Shown: one piece after another, positions 1 to 12,800 of the stretch
How positions within the stretch are numbered: position 1 is the stretch's first letter
How the letters are laid out: the number at the start of each line of letters is the position of its first letter
NCBI RefSeq assembly: GCF_004027225.2
Contig: NC_044278.2
Location: forward strand, 3,286,001-3,350,000
Direction of reading: 5' to 3'
DNA length: 64,000 nucleotides
DNA from: Strigops habroptila
Lineage: Eukaryota; Chordata; Aves; Psittaciformes; Psittacidae
Program-made: the position numbers and the translations under genes
The notes under the pieces: model-generated
Told to the model about the DNA's origin: nothing
The model's input: only the letters and a program-made list of their open reading frames with translations
Databases searched by the model: none

Positions 1-219
1 GGGCCTGTCATTGTGAGAAGTTGAGAGAGATGAATTTGCAATGCTCTTGCCATTTTTCATGGTGAGGGTCTCGGGTGGTGGTGAGTGCAGGGTGTCTGAC
101 TTCTTTCAGGGAAGAGTATTACACGCAAATACCATTTAATATGATCTAAGCTTCATACCAGACGAGATGCTGCAAGTTAGCAGATGGACTACAAATCCAC
201 TCTGTCTCATTGCACACTG

Positions 220-292
220 ACTTAGCATGTTCCTGAGAACATGCTAAGTGTACTTGTACTCCTCCTTCACAAGAAAGAGTACAAGTACACTT
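220..292. repeat. Two overlapping perfect inverted repeats (hairpins)
   Basis: The first hairpin has perfect 13-bp arms at 220-232 (ACTTAGCATGTTC) and 237-249, with a 4-base loop. The second has perfect 16-bp arms at 246-261 (AAGTGTACTTGTACTC) and 277-292, with a 15-base loop. The 3' arm of the first and the 5' arm of the second share bases 246-249, so both stems cannot form fully at once. Arms this long and free of mismatches are not expected by chance in 64 kb. I do not recognise the unit as a named repeat. Confidence 0.9.
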
Positions 293-310
293 CTACCTTA
301 GTAGATCTAA

Positions 311-347
311 TAAAATTATATATATTTTTAAAAATTTATTTATTTTA
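311..347. repeat. AT-rich low-complexity tract
   Basis: This is a nearly pure A/T stretch with TATATATA and TTTATTTA runs, just downstream of the paired hairpins. It is simple sequence with no other signal. Confidence 0.7.
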
Positions 348-3300
348 ATCAGCCTCAGGCATGAATGTTTATTGGCTCATCATTAAGTTGAAGACTTAGA
401 GCTGGGAACATCTATATATTGTCTCTTGAGATGTTGCCTTCAGGTGTGTGGGAGTCTGCCACCTTTACATGTAAACGTAAGTTTGATACTTACATTCCCT
501 GTGAGAAAACCGCTTAGTGTATCACAATGAACGGAAGAGTAAAAGAGAGCAAGCAACAAAAGCAAATGCATATGAATACAGCACTTTGTGGCTTTTGCAG
601 TGGAAACAATACCACAGAGATAGCAGTGACTGCAAAGAAACAGCCCATTGTCACAGCTGCACTCATTCTTCTGCTCTGCTGTCTGTCGTAAGATGGAGAT
701 GTCTAGCAATGTGATGGGCTAAACAGAGGCCAAGCATCCTTAGACTAAATCAAAGAGCCTTAAGCATCACAGGCCTAACTGAAGACAGGTCCAGCACCAC
801 CATACTGGGAGACACTTACTTTTCTATTGGTGCCCTGTTTTTCTAGCTGGCTTGTGTTTAGCCCAGCAGTGTTACTTCCTGCATAATGGGTATGAGAGAG
901 GGTGTCTGCAGCAAGCAGGAGAGCGTGAGGGCATAGTTATCTGCAGGCCTGGCAGATCTCACCTCATCCTGCCCAGCTGGGGGTCAGTGTTTGGGCTGTG
1001 GCAAGACACCGCTACCAGCAATAGCTCTTGCTATGTCTTTGAGGGGCATTGCCGGTCAGTGTGGGGCTTTACCAGTGCTCTCTGCTGTAGCTGTTTTCAG
1101 GACATGTGTCCCATGCCACATCATGGAAGGTACATGCTGGCCTCCAGAGTTCCTGTGCAGCAGTAGCCCAAAGCTGCTGTGCTTCCCAGAGGCACCTTCA
1201 GATACCCACTCCTTAATGCCTTACTTGTAGGAAACTGGAGACATCAGTACAGGGACTTCCAGTGCTTCCTCCTAGTAACATGCAGAAAAACCCTTCCTTC
1301 TAAACTGGGGGCCGAAGCCCTGTCAAGACTGCAACGCAACATTGTCTTGCTTGTCAAGAGAGGGAGGGTAAGGCTGCAAGATTATTTCCCCACTTCTCAT
1401 CTGGCAGGAAGGCTGAGGTTAGAGGCACGGGCTGCTTTCTCCTTGTCCACCTGGGTGTGATGGTGCAGGAGGTTTCTGACTCTGGTTGGGAAAGGGGCTG
1501 CTCAGTGGGATGGACCATGTACACACCAGGATCTCACAGGGAATCCTTGCTGCAGGTGGGTGGTGTGCCCCTTTGTTGGCTCGGCTGTGCTTTTGTTACA
1601 CAAAATCTCTAAGCAAGTTGATTTTGTGCACACACCCCCAAGTACATAGTGTTGGGATGACGTTTGTGATGAACAGTGGACAGGGGAGGTCAACTGCTGT
1701 GTCCTCACCACCTCTCTCGAGGGCCTCCTCACTGTTTCACAGCAAACTCCTTTTTGAACAGAGTTCTTATGTCCTTTAGGAGTGGTTTCTTTTCCTGTCT
1801 ACCTGTTGCTCTAAGACGAAAAATGGATGCCACGTTGATGTGCTGTAACTGGCCAGCTGCAGCATAGAGGCTTCCAGTCTGAGTCATTTCAGCTGTGCTT
1901 TTACAAAAGCGTGGGCATCTCTGCATGGCAGACTTGGTTAACTGGAAGTAGTGGCCTTATGAGTACAGGGCATCCTTTTTAAGCCTTGTTCTGCTGCTAT
2001 CAATCTTTGACACTCTCTCACCTACCCACACACACTCGTCTTTCCATTTGTACTTCATTTGTACCAATCCCCATTTCTGCCTGCAGCTCTGCAGCATCCG
2101 GTGAGCAGGATGGCACCGAGCAGGCTCAGTGTGTGTATGGAGCAGGACTATAGTCCCTGCCCCTGCGTGTTGGCAGTCTGACAAACAGCAGAGATATGCT
2201 TGAAGCAGACAGTGGCTTTGAGGGATTTTGCCTTGAGAAATAACCAGGACAAGGATGAGCACAGTGTGGGCAGTGGTTTCAGTGTGTCAGGGGCCTCCCT
2301 CTCCATGCTGCTTCATGGGCCCAGCAGGATAAATCGGGGTTGCTGCCTTTGCCCAAATCCCTGTTGGTGCTGAGGCTGGGGCTGGAAGCTGATGTGTCCA
2401 AGTGTGCACACCTTGCATGTCCTTGCCAGTGTGGCTGGGGAAATAGGTCACCACAGCCCCCTGGGGGTAGCACTGCTGGCACAGTGTGCTTGGCTGGGGA
2501 GATGCCTGGGCACAGCAGCCCCTGCCCTCGGCTCACTCTTCTCCACAGAGAGAGGTCGGACGCAGAAATGTCGTCTTGCTGCTGCTGCTTCCTCTCTCCT
2601 TTTGTGTGTGCCTCTCTTGCGTGTTCTTTGTAAGGAAACAATTACAAAAAGAAGGAAGAAAAGCTAGGTTTTCCTGTGCTGTGCAGAGGAACCAATACTG
2701 TGACCATAGCATGTTTCACCTCAGGAAACTTTTTCTCCTTTTGTGCCAAAAGGGGTAGTTTTTACCAGCGTTAGTACCAGTTAAAAGATGATAAAGCCAG
2801 AGAAGGGGAGGTGCCTTACCAGATCTTCCTATAACTTCAAGGAAGAAGAATGACATGAATGAAGGAAAAAGATTCATCTAACATTGTACAGCTCCTGCGA
2901 CACAGCTTTTATATCTGTTGTGTTTCTTGGTCTACATTAGCAATAAAATGCTGGAAGATTTCAGTGGCCACTGTAGCAGAGGGATTGTGCTGGGATGCTA
3001 CGATTCCAAATCCTCACCACCCCATCTGTTTGATATTGGAATCAGGAATAAAGATATTATAAGCTTCTCACGTGTTTTTAGGGCTAATTCCCATGCCTCC
3101 TCCCAGCTTCTTTCATCACCATCATTCCCACACCAGCCAGCTTCAGGGCTGGTTTCTGCCCAGACACAAGGCAGTGTTTTCATCCCCTGCTTTCTCAGCT
3201 TGCTCAGATTGTGCCTGCAGGGCACCTTTGTGTGGCACCAGCCAGCCTCTCCTAGATCAGACATTGATGTGAAGCCAGCCCTAATGGTTTCCAAGGGAAG

Positions 3301-3802
3301 TGTATCTCCTTTCTACACATTGTCCAACAGCCGTTGGCTACCTGCTCCCCACTGGGGGTCCTGGGCTTGCTGTCCACTTGCTGCTGCTGAGGCTGTGGGA
3401 GAGCAGAAGGATTCCCTTCATCCCTACCCCAAAAATGCATCCATCTCACTAGGATGGATGCGGGTGCTGGAGTTGAGCAATTTGGGTAAACGCTGAAGAG
3501 AATGAGGGCCTCCAGCTGGGTAGATGGGTTTCAGGGGTGTTCCTGCATTTTAGTGTGCATTTTCTTTGTCACTGCACGTTGTCCCCATCCTGATAAAACA
3601 CCGAGTTGAGAGGTGCTTCTGCCCCTGGTTTTTGTGCCTGTGCTAGAAACGAGAAGTGCTGGGGTGAGAGCGGGAGGAGGGGAGGAGGGCACGAGGGCTG
3701 TGCTGGTACGTCCCACCACTGCCTGCTCACAGCAGAAAATCCTTCCACCTGCCAGGAGCTACCATTTGACAAGGCGACACTGGATTTTTTTTGACCCTGA
3801 AA

Positions 3803-3863
3803 ATGAACTTTAGGAGGATTTTCCTAGTCAAGTGCTTGCTGCTTTTGTTTCCCAGTGTAAAAT
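3803..3863 (+). CDS. CD2: CD2 exon 1, coding part (signal peptide)
   Basis: The ATG at 3803 has A at -3 and opens a short frame of 20 codons plus one base. The peptide begins MNFRRIFLVK and continues with a CLLLLFP hydrophobic core, a typical signal sequence. The exon ends at a strong GTGAGT donor (3864) in phase 1. The split codon with exon 2 reads TGC (Cys21), followed by SVTNWF. This start was chosen because it is the only upstream ATG that gives a signal peptide and a phase-1 donor matching exon 2. Any 5'UTR upstream is not defined. Confidence 0.85.
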
Positions 3864-6800
3864 GTGAGTTTTTCTTACTCTTTTTTTGCACTTTCAGGCT
3901 GGCATTGTTAAACTTGCATTTTAAACCTTTTACAACTTGGTGGGATGTTGGTGATTGATAGGAAACCAGTTCCACTTTCCCAGTGAGTGAAGACCTCTGG
4001 GTTATTATTTGATTTAATTTTCAGCTGTGGGAGGGCAGGATCTGAGTTTCCTATTCCAGTTATAATAAGCTGTAAACAGTTTTGGTTTTGAGTTAATGAG
4101 TCTTAACTTGACACATGTACAATGAGAAATGTCATCATGTAGTTTTCTCTCTGCCCTCGAGGTAGCTTGTACTACATTAGAGATCCAGTTCACTGTGCAT
4201 TATTGCGTGTAATTTCCTTTTCTTATCAAAGATGAGTGAATCTTTTTAAAGTGCAAATTATATTCTTCCATAAATATTAACAGAACGTGATATATCTCAG
4301 TGTCTTCAGTGGAGTTGAAGAAGTCTAAGATGTGAAAACAGCAAGCAAATACATACTTCTTTTATATTTTGCACATTATTGCTCTCATTTTTTAAAGTAT
4401 TAATCTAAAAACCTAATTAAGGTGTTAACTCATAGATTAGAGAAAGTTAGAAGAGATGGAGACAATACAATCATACACGGATGTTGGTTTTCTCTGTTCT
4501 TTCCAGTACAGATTGCATGTATGGCTGTTTAATGCTCTTTTCCTCCAGAACAAAATTAATAGATAAATAAGGATTTTTGTTTGTTTGTTTTGTATGTGAT
4601 ATATGAAACATCTTCCCCAGCAGAAATAATGATTATTCCCTTGAATGGAAAACTCTTTTCAAAGACTTCTTTAGTTCTCTAAGGTTACTATGGGAGCTTT
4701 TCCTTTTAACTCTTTCTTGTGACTGCAAGTGAGCTTCCAGTTGAGTCTTTCTGCTCCTTGGAGCACATTTCAGCTGGCATTAGCAGTAATGCTGTTACTT
4801 TAGCTAAAGAGATTTCTAGTATCATACATGTGGAATAATCAGCTTTCTATTAGCAAGACTATGGAGATCAGATAAACATGCAGAGATATGTCCAGGTGGT
4901 CTATCCATAGAGATGCCATTAAATTATCCTTGAAAACTTTTTTCTTTGCTTCCAGAAAGAATAAACGATAGTATCTGTTATTCAAAGAAGTCCTATTACT
5001 AGCTCTAAATACCAGTACATGGCTGAGCAGAAACGAGTATCGGAATTCAGACATTTAGGTATAATCTGCAGTGACATCTGTGTGGAGGGTAGCTGTTTCC
5101 AAGGCTGGTTGATAGCTTGATTTCAGAACTTTTCATTAGATATGTCAAATACCTTGTGAGAAATGCCATTGTGAAATAGCAGCCCCTCCTTAGATAGGGG
5201 TCAGTTGCTGGAAGCACTTCAGTATTAATGTTCTTGTTGCAGAGGTGCACTATTTTAGTTCTTTGATTATCTCTAGTACTGTTGATTTCATGAAATGGCA
5301 ACTGGGTTTTAGTTTCCTCTCTGTGATATAGTTTAGCATTGTCCTAGATACTAGGAATGAAGGACTGTAATGAAAATATGCATAAATATAGTTTTTCTAC
5401 ATGGGGAAAAAAGTACTTGAAATAAATATATAAAATTCAAGCAGAATCAACTCTATTTGGTGATGTGAAGGGAAATCCCCTCTTGCCAATTGGCTTTATC
5501 CTATACATTGAAGAGGAATGAACATAAGAAAATGACAAATGAAATAAGCCGTGGCTCTGAATGCCCATTCGGTTGTCAGTGAGTTTATCCCACCTGGCAC
5601 TTGTGAGCACTCCTTTACATCGTCCTGCAAAGGAGGCATGGAGACAGTACCTTGAGGTGCCCTCCCAGCAAACTTTGCACTCCAAAAGCGCTGGTTCACC
5701 GGAGATGGGCCTTGCAAAGGGTGAGAAGGAGCCTGGAGGGGAGAGGGCAGGCTTTGAAACCCTTGGCTTTCCTGAGTATGCCCTTCAGCGGCCACACGCC
5801 ACGTGCTGCCCAGTTGCACTTTTGGGAAGCACCTACTCTTACCTGTGTTGGAGAAGGGACTTGTCATCAAAGAACATCTGCAGAGAGAAAAGATTTTTTT
5901 GGCCTTTACTTCTCCCCTAATGTCCCCAGTCCCTGATCAGTTCTAGGATAGGGTTAGCTGTCTGTTTCTACCTGCCTTACTTGCCACATTGTGATCCTGT
6001 GCTAGAAAAATCAAGTGGATATATTCCAGTGGGGCAGAGTGCCCAGGGTAGGTGAGGAGGGGGCACTGCAAGCTGGCAGCACTGGGTCTGCCTCCGGTTC
6101 TGTGCCTTACACTCACTCACTGTCTGATGTGGGCTATGATTATTATTATTATTACCATCACTGTCATTGCTGAACTGATCCTACTGTCCATGGCCACTAC
6201 TAGTTTGTGTTCTTGCTGTCCACAGTAATGTTTGCAGTGATGGACGCTCTGGGTACTAGCCTGTGCCATCTGCAAAACCAAAATGACCTTATTTTCAGGA
6301 AGGGTTAAGTTTGGCGTTAAGTTTACGGGCAGCCATGAATTTTGGCATCCAAAATCATTTCAAATAAGTCAGCCAGAGTATAAAGCCAGCTTTTGAAAGC
6401 TGGACTCTTAGCTTCCTTGGCTCTCAGAATTAAATTGGGCACTGACATTTATCTAATGAATGATCAAGAGGTGCTTTGGACCAGGGGAAGAAGACAGCAT
6501 CAGTGATGCAGAGAGGCTTAGGCAACTCAGGGTGTGTGTGTGGGGGCTGGGTAGCAAATGAAGACCTTTTGGGTCATCACTATGGCTACTGAGCATGAGA
6601 GTGGATGCTGCTGGAGACACATTGACAGGCTGATTGTGCTTCCCTTTACAGGCTCTGTCACCAACTGGTTTTACGTGGCGGTGAATGAGTCGGCTCTTCT
6701 CAGCATCGCTGCTGCTGGGAGTGTATATGATGTAACATGGGTGAAAGACAGAAAAAGGTTGCTTCAGCTAAAGGACAGGAAAGTTAAGTACTACGTGAAC

Positions 6801-9800
6801 AAGGAGCAGTGCAGGTGTAAGATCTTCCTAAATGGGACTCTGCACATAGAGCAGGTGGTGAAAGAGGACAGTGGACAGTACACAGTGACTGTCTATGAGC
6901 AGGACGGAAAACTGAAGGCAGAAGAACATACAATGTTCATCGTTCAGGGTGAGTTTTTGCTCTTCCCATACAAATCCCATCATAGCTGAATAAGACTTGG
7001 TATTCCCACTCTCTCCTACACCCTTTCCTGCTCATTGCCCCCCTTTCTGCTTTTTTAGGGGCAGGGACTTCTGTGAGATTCACCTCTTTCCTCCAGTCAC
7101 TGACAGCAACCTGGATCTCTTCCTCCTTCCCTTGCTCCTGTTGATGCTCTCTGGTCCTCTGCTTCTTTCTGGCTCCCCTTTTTGTTGGCCACCATGTTTT
7201 CACATGTGCCCAAGCAAGCAACCATGAGCACATCAGGGTGAGCGTGGACAACCCCACTGCAGCATCTCAGGTGGTGTGTCGATGGGGTCTGAGCTGGGGT
7301 AGCACCATGCAAGTGGGACTGTGCTCCCAGCAGCACCCTGCTTCCAGAAACCTCTTGTGGGAGCACAGCAACCACTTCTGGTGCTATTTGATGGGTACTG
7401 AGTTATGGCTTTTGGTGTCTAGCCAGTGCTCCAGAAAGGTGAGAACCTTGCACTGCCTCTGCCAGTTCCTGAGAAGAGCTCAGGAACCCAGGTGGCACTA
7501 AATGCCGGTATTTAGGCAATGCAATCCCACTGCATTTTTGCTTTAACATAAAAAATAGCCAGCAGTCACTTTTTCTGAGATACAGCACAACAGGAGTTGA
7601 ATTTGCAGAGACAGAAGAATCCTGCACCCTATCCTTGCATAACATCACACCACAGATACAAAGATTGTGCTGTTTGAAGAACATTTAAGCACCCGCCTGG
7701 GGATTTCAGCTATGTGGGTTCCAAGCATGAAGGCATCCTACAGTCCTCTAATCCTGTGTTGTATCTTGTCCTGAGTGATAGAATGGTAGCAGTCCAAAGC
7801 TTTTGGGATGAGTAGGGAAGGCGGGATGGCTATTCTGCTCCTTTATGGATGCTGCCACCTTTCCAGACCTCTAAACTGTGGGGCAGCATGTTTTTCTTTC
7901 CTAGCAATGGAATTATTTTGCTCTGTCCTTCTTCAGCCAGCATGCGCACCTCTGCCAATCTCTGGAGTTTGTGGGCACCAGCTGGTACTCTGGAAGTGAT
8001 GCCTTGATAAGGCAGCAACGACATCTGGAATAGTTTTAGCAGGGTTTCTGTACAGTGGGAGGCTCTGTGGCTAACGAACTGCTGAGCAAAGAGGGTGTCT
8101 CACTGCTTTGGGAATTACTATTGCAAATGACCTACAGATTCAGGAAGTCATCAGGGCCTCATGCTATTTACTCATGCTTTAAGCCACTGAGCTGTCATTG
8201 GGGTGTCCTGGGTTCAATTTCAGGTGAAGGTTGCAACCCAGCTATGTGCTGCATCATTTCACCATTTTAATCTGCTGTGCAGCAGAGAGGTTGTATTACG
8301 TCCAACATGCAGCTTTAGAAGTAAAATCTTCCAGTAACTGTTGGGTGCTAGAGCCATTTGTCAGCCAGATTATACTTCAATACAAACCTAATAGCCCTTA
8401 TTTGCTTTAAAAATTTATGATCTCTATAACTTATACTGCCTGTAACTAGAGGTGGCCTTGGCACGGATTTGTTTACCTGGTCTGAAAGGTAGAAATTAAT
8501 TTTTTTCCCATCTGATGTCCCTGCCAGTTTGCTTTTCTGGCTCTTTCAGTGCCACCAGTGATAGAGAAACTGGAACCAAAATGTAGCTATCTGTTTGCGG
8601 GATGTAAAAAGAGACAGAAATCAGTTCTCTCTGTCATAGCCTCATTGAGAGCTACGAAGTGTCTCTTTTGTGTTTTCTATTCTGTTTTGATGGGTTTTCA
8701 TGTCATTGCTGTTGTGCTAGCTGGGTGCTGTTGGTAGTACATAAAGCATCACAAGTAGCTTTTAGTCTTGCCTTAAAAGAAGCCTCTCCTGATGGCCACA
8801 GGCAGATTAGAGCCAACTTCATTTGCATCAAAACTTTGGGATATTGGAGTTGGAGGGGGCTGTGGCTCTGAGTCCCTCCCATCCACTGCCTCCCCTGAAA
8901 ACAGAGCTTCCTCCCTTTGCCCACCTGCCTGGCTGGCTGTGGGCCATGATCAGCCTGAAAGTAGTCCAGCCACGGTGGCACAGCTCTGCTTTGCCAGGCT
9001 AAAATATGTAGGCTAATATACTGTATTTTCTTTATTATGACCATGTTACTTCTCTAGTAGTGGTCTAATTTGCTCTATATTCTTCTCTGGTCTTATTAGC
9101 TGGTGTTACTCGCTGCTTATTGGAGGCTAATACTCTGTTCTGCTTAATAACAGAGGTTTTCAAAAGGAGAAACCATCTCAGACGTTCCTGTCCCTTCTCT
9201 TTTTCAGAGCCTGTCCCTCAACCAATCCTCAGTGCTGAATGCATGAACAAAACTGTATCTGTCAAGTGTGAAGTGAAGCAGAAGACTAAAAATGAAACAT
9301 TCCTAATAGAAGTGACTCAAGATAAAAGCAAAAAGATACAAAAAAATGCAACAAGGTTGGAATTGCACACGCGGTATTCTGGGGCGTTCAGATGTGTTGT
9401 TAAGAACCAAGTCAGCGAAAAAATGGTTGAAAAAGTAATTAACTGCTCAGGTAAAAACTCTATTTTTGCCAGAATCTGCTAAAGTGGACTCACAAAGCGT
9501 GACCCAGTTATGTGTATCCATAGGACTGGTCCAGGTGTCAGGAGCATCAATGGTTCCCGGTACCCAGTAGTGCAAGTTGAACACTGCTGCAGTTACTGGG
9601 AGCTGATGCTGCTGTGGCAGCAGGGATGTGAGTCGTGCTTCCTGCTTGGCATTCCCCGGCCCTGTTGCATTTCCACCTTCTCCACCCTGCTGTTGCCTAC
9701 CTCACTGCTACCCTTATGGCATCCCTGCTTTAACAGCAGGAAGCCCAAGTTAGGGGCAGTGGGATGTGAGGTGGGCCATGCTCCTCCTCTTCTCCTGTGG

Positions 9801-12800
9801 CTAATGGTGCTTTTCCTCATCCTCTGAGAGGCTCGGGGGCCACTGGAAGAGGGAGAGAGGTTTTTCTGGAGTCAAGAGCCTTGTGGGTGGCTGAGAGGCC
9901 CTCGGAGCGCCCTGCAACGCTGTTTCCACCGGAGGTGGTCTACTGGGTAAACTAGCCCAAACGTGTTGTCTTGATTAGGAAATGCTGCCTGAAGCTGGCC
10001 ATCCCAGGGTGCAAGACAGGCAAGCATGGGCCTGCCTGCATTGCTGGTATAGCCAGACATTAGCCATCAGCTAGATACTTGATTTCACTTCTTCTCACCC
10101 TTGAGAAAAGCTCTTCCTTCCCAGGGTGAGTTGGGTGGGACAGCTTGTTTTTTCTCACATCGTTAACAGAGAAATAAAAGGTTTGCCACACTGATCTTCA
10201 AAATACAAATGTAGCGTTTCTCAGACACCAAAAAAACCCACAGGAAGACTTGTGGCACTGCCCTTCCTACTCAAACTAAAAATCCCTCAAACCGTTCTGT
10301 GTGGTGGCAGGATTCTGCCAGCTCCATAGTAGATTGCAAATCCCTCAGCTTGCAACTTAACCTCTTTCCACCCCTGCTGCCCTCCATGAACATCTGGATC
10401 TACATTCGAGGCCTATCACCTTGAATTTTGACCTTTAGCAGGCAAGACATATTTCAGATGGACTTTAGCTCAGTTGGCTGTACTAGTTGGCTCAGTTGAG
10501 CATTAACCATGTGTGAATCTGCCAGGGCTCAACTTCGAGTCAGCTGGAAGAAACAGGCATGGAAATGGCAAAATACACCTCAGTGTAACCCTGGCAGCTA
10601 AGAAAGGTGAAAAGAACCACATTATTGATGGTACTTGTCTCTTTTTTTCCACTGGGGCAGCCCAGCCTGATGGTGGCCTTTATATTGTAGGCATAGAATC
10701 ATAGAATCATAGATTCATTGAATGGTTTGGGTCGGAAAGGACCTTCAGGATCATCTAGTTCCAACCCCCCTGCCATGGGTGGGGATGCCTCATCCTAGAC
10801 CATGTCACCCAAGGCTCTGTCCAACCTGGCCTTGAACACTGCCAGGGATAGAGCATTTAACCACTTCTTTGGGCAACCTGTTCCAGTGCCTCACCACCCT
10901 CACAGGGAAGAACTTCTTCCTTAAATTGTTTGTGCCATCATTCTCTGCCCTCTATGTGCACGCCCAGTGAATGTTAAGAGTGGTACCAGTGGTGTCGTCT
11001 CCTTTGGAACTTTGTCCCCCAAGGAAGATGTGCTTCTGCTGAGTTCATTCTACAGGACCCGCGCACGAGCACGATCACTGGATGCCAGAAGAACAGCCCA
11101 AGCAGGAAATGGTGAAGGAAGTCCAGCATCCAGCAAACCTCACTAGCAACAATAAGGAACTGTCATATAAATTCTTGCTCACTGGGCAAACTGAACTCTT
11201 GTTTTGAGACTGGGATATTTGGTTACGTTCTTTTCCTTTTCACTATTTTTTAAAATTTGCCAAATTGAAGAGAAAGTACCAAAATACTCTGAAGCGAGCT
11301 AGTCTCAGTGTTTCCAGCTCAGTAGGAAGTACTTTGAAAGTCTAGTTTTGTTAGATGCTGTGCACTGCCTGCATGCTCATTGTCCTTAGAAGTATCCATT
11401 GCCAGCAGGAACAGGGCATTTGTGGTAATTTAAATCAGATGAGCTGGCACACACGAATGGTTTCAATTTTCTACAGAACTTAGATCCATCAGGGAGCAAT
11501 CAAAATTCTCCTCAGTGAGGACCAGCAACTTTATGTTGTGTACAGAGTTTCTCTGGCAAAACGATGGGCTCTCTCACTGGGGCTGCCTTTACAGTTGATG
11601 GAAGTATATACAGAATTCTAGGCAGACGTTGTGCAAGTTATTTCTTTCTCTCTAACATCTTCTTTCACTCCCTTAACTAGGCCAGCTGGACCTTTATCTC
11701 ATCTTAAGCATAGCAGGAGGTGTAGTCTTCTTTGTCATCTTCATGATTTTGCTTATTTATTGTATCAGGAGGAAGAAAGCGGAAAGGCTGGAAGATGATG
11801 GTAAGTGTTTAAGACTTAAACACTTATGTTTTATGTTGCTAACCATCCACCTAAACTCTTAGAGCTTCCTGCTGACAGTGAGCCCTGTGGGCAGGAGCAT
11901 GCTTTCTACTTTGGCATGAGCAACAACCTGGTTTTGGCATATGGTGAATCTCAGCAGATCAGCTGGCATTGCCAGTCTTGGTTTCTGATACATTGCTTTG
12001 AACAAGACTTCTTCTTGTCAAGCCCTTTTTTCATTCGTGGTGAAAGAATTGCTCCTCTAAAGCTTGGCCAAGGCCACCAGTCATGAGCATCTGTGGGGCT
12101 AAAATATACAATTAGGTATCCCATCAGCAGATTTATGACATTAAATTTATATGGTGTAAAATTAGGATCCTTGAAATCATTAGTCACTTTTGGAAACACT
12201 GCAGACAGTGAAAACGGGCAAGAAGAGCTCAGCTTTTCTGCGAGTTTCCTTAGGCATCTCACACAACTTGTCCTCTCTACAGAACAATGTCCTTGGAGGC
12301 CTGTCAACACTGGAGGCCCAACCCAGAGCACTTTAAAGAGCTGAGGTTTTCAGGGTGGGCAGATATTTCAAATGTGGCCCAAAATTCATGGCTCCTTAAG
12401 ACCATGGGAAATACTCTGCCAGTGTTCTCTGGCAGTGGGCTCTTGGTCTTAACAGAGAGGTTGCCTTGAATTTACAACCTGGGCATTGCTGTTAGTTTGG
12501 GTGGACAGAGGACAGACACTAAGCTGCCACTCAAGAAGAGTCATCTGGCCCGATTCTAGGTGGCGAAGCTAAAGCAGGAGGGAGGTGGTCCTGGCAGGGC
12601 TTGTTTAAAGGCTTGTTTCCCAGTCCTGCCCCCACACACTGTGTCAGGCTTCCTGTGTGGTCTCAAACAACAGCTACTGTCTGTGTGAGTCAGTTCTTGA
12701 GTTACAAAATGGGAGTAAAAGCTCCTTTGTACACCACAACAGGCATCTCTATCTTTGTCAAGATAGAGAGCAATGCCTGAAAGAAAACTCAGCTGCTGTC

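Larger units (their letters stand above)
1..3802. other. 5' flank of CD2, no coding gene seen
   Basis: No reading frame here shows a recognisable domain, and none is bounded by splice sites in a way that suggests an exon. The longest frames (up to 192 codons at 2918-3496) are low in similarity to anything I recognise and overlap open frames on the other strand. The stretch contains the two perfect hairpins at 220-292 and an AT-rich tract at 311-347. The CD2 promoter must lie in its last few hundred bases. I see no TATA box next to the start codon, and the human CD2 promoter is also known to lack one. The 5' end of the mRNA cannot be placed from sequence alone. Confidence 0.6.
3864..6651 (+). 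other. CD2: CD2 intron 1
   Basis: The 2788-base intron runs from a GTGAGT donor to a pyrimidine-rich acceptor ending at 6651. It is AT-rich for most of its first half and contains a short GTTT run near 4573-4590 and an ATT run near 6139-6154. I see no further exon or recognisable transposable element. Confidence 0.8.
9451..11680 (+). other. CD2: CD2 intron 3
   Basis: The 2230-base intron ends at a CCTTAACTAG acceptor. It holds the CR1 fragment at 10692-10935 and, just before it, a weak tRNA-like stretch at 10466-10541. No additional exon is visible. Confidence 0.8.

Noticed and set aside
6558-6989. Open frame with an ATG at 6558 reading into CD2 domain 1
   Set aside because: The 5' part is intron read-through. 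A clear acceptor at 6651 and a phase-1 match to the signal-peptide exon at 3803 give a better model, and the 3' part runs past the donor at 6949.
8150-8275. Possible SINE head with GGTTCAATTT
   Set aside because: Only a partial B-box-like match and loose resemblance to MIR. Too weak to call as a separate element.
9120-9482. Open frame starting at 9120 over CD2 domain 2
   Set aside because: The first 88 bases precede the acceptor at 9207 and the last 30 follow the donor at 9451. Only 9208-9450 is exon.
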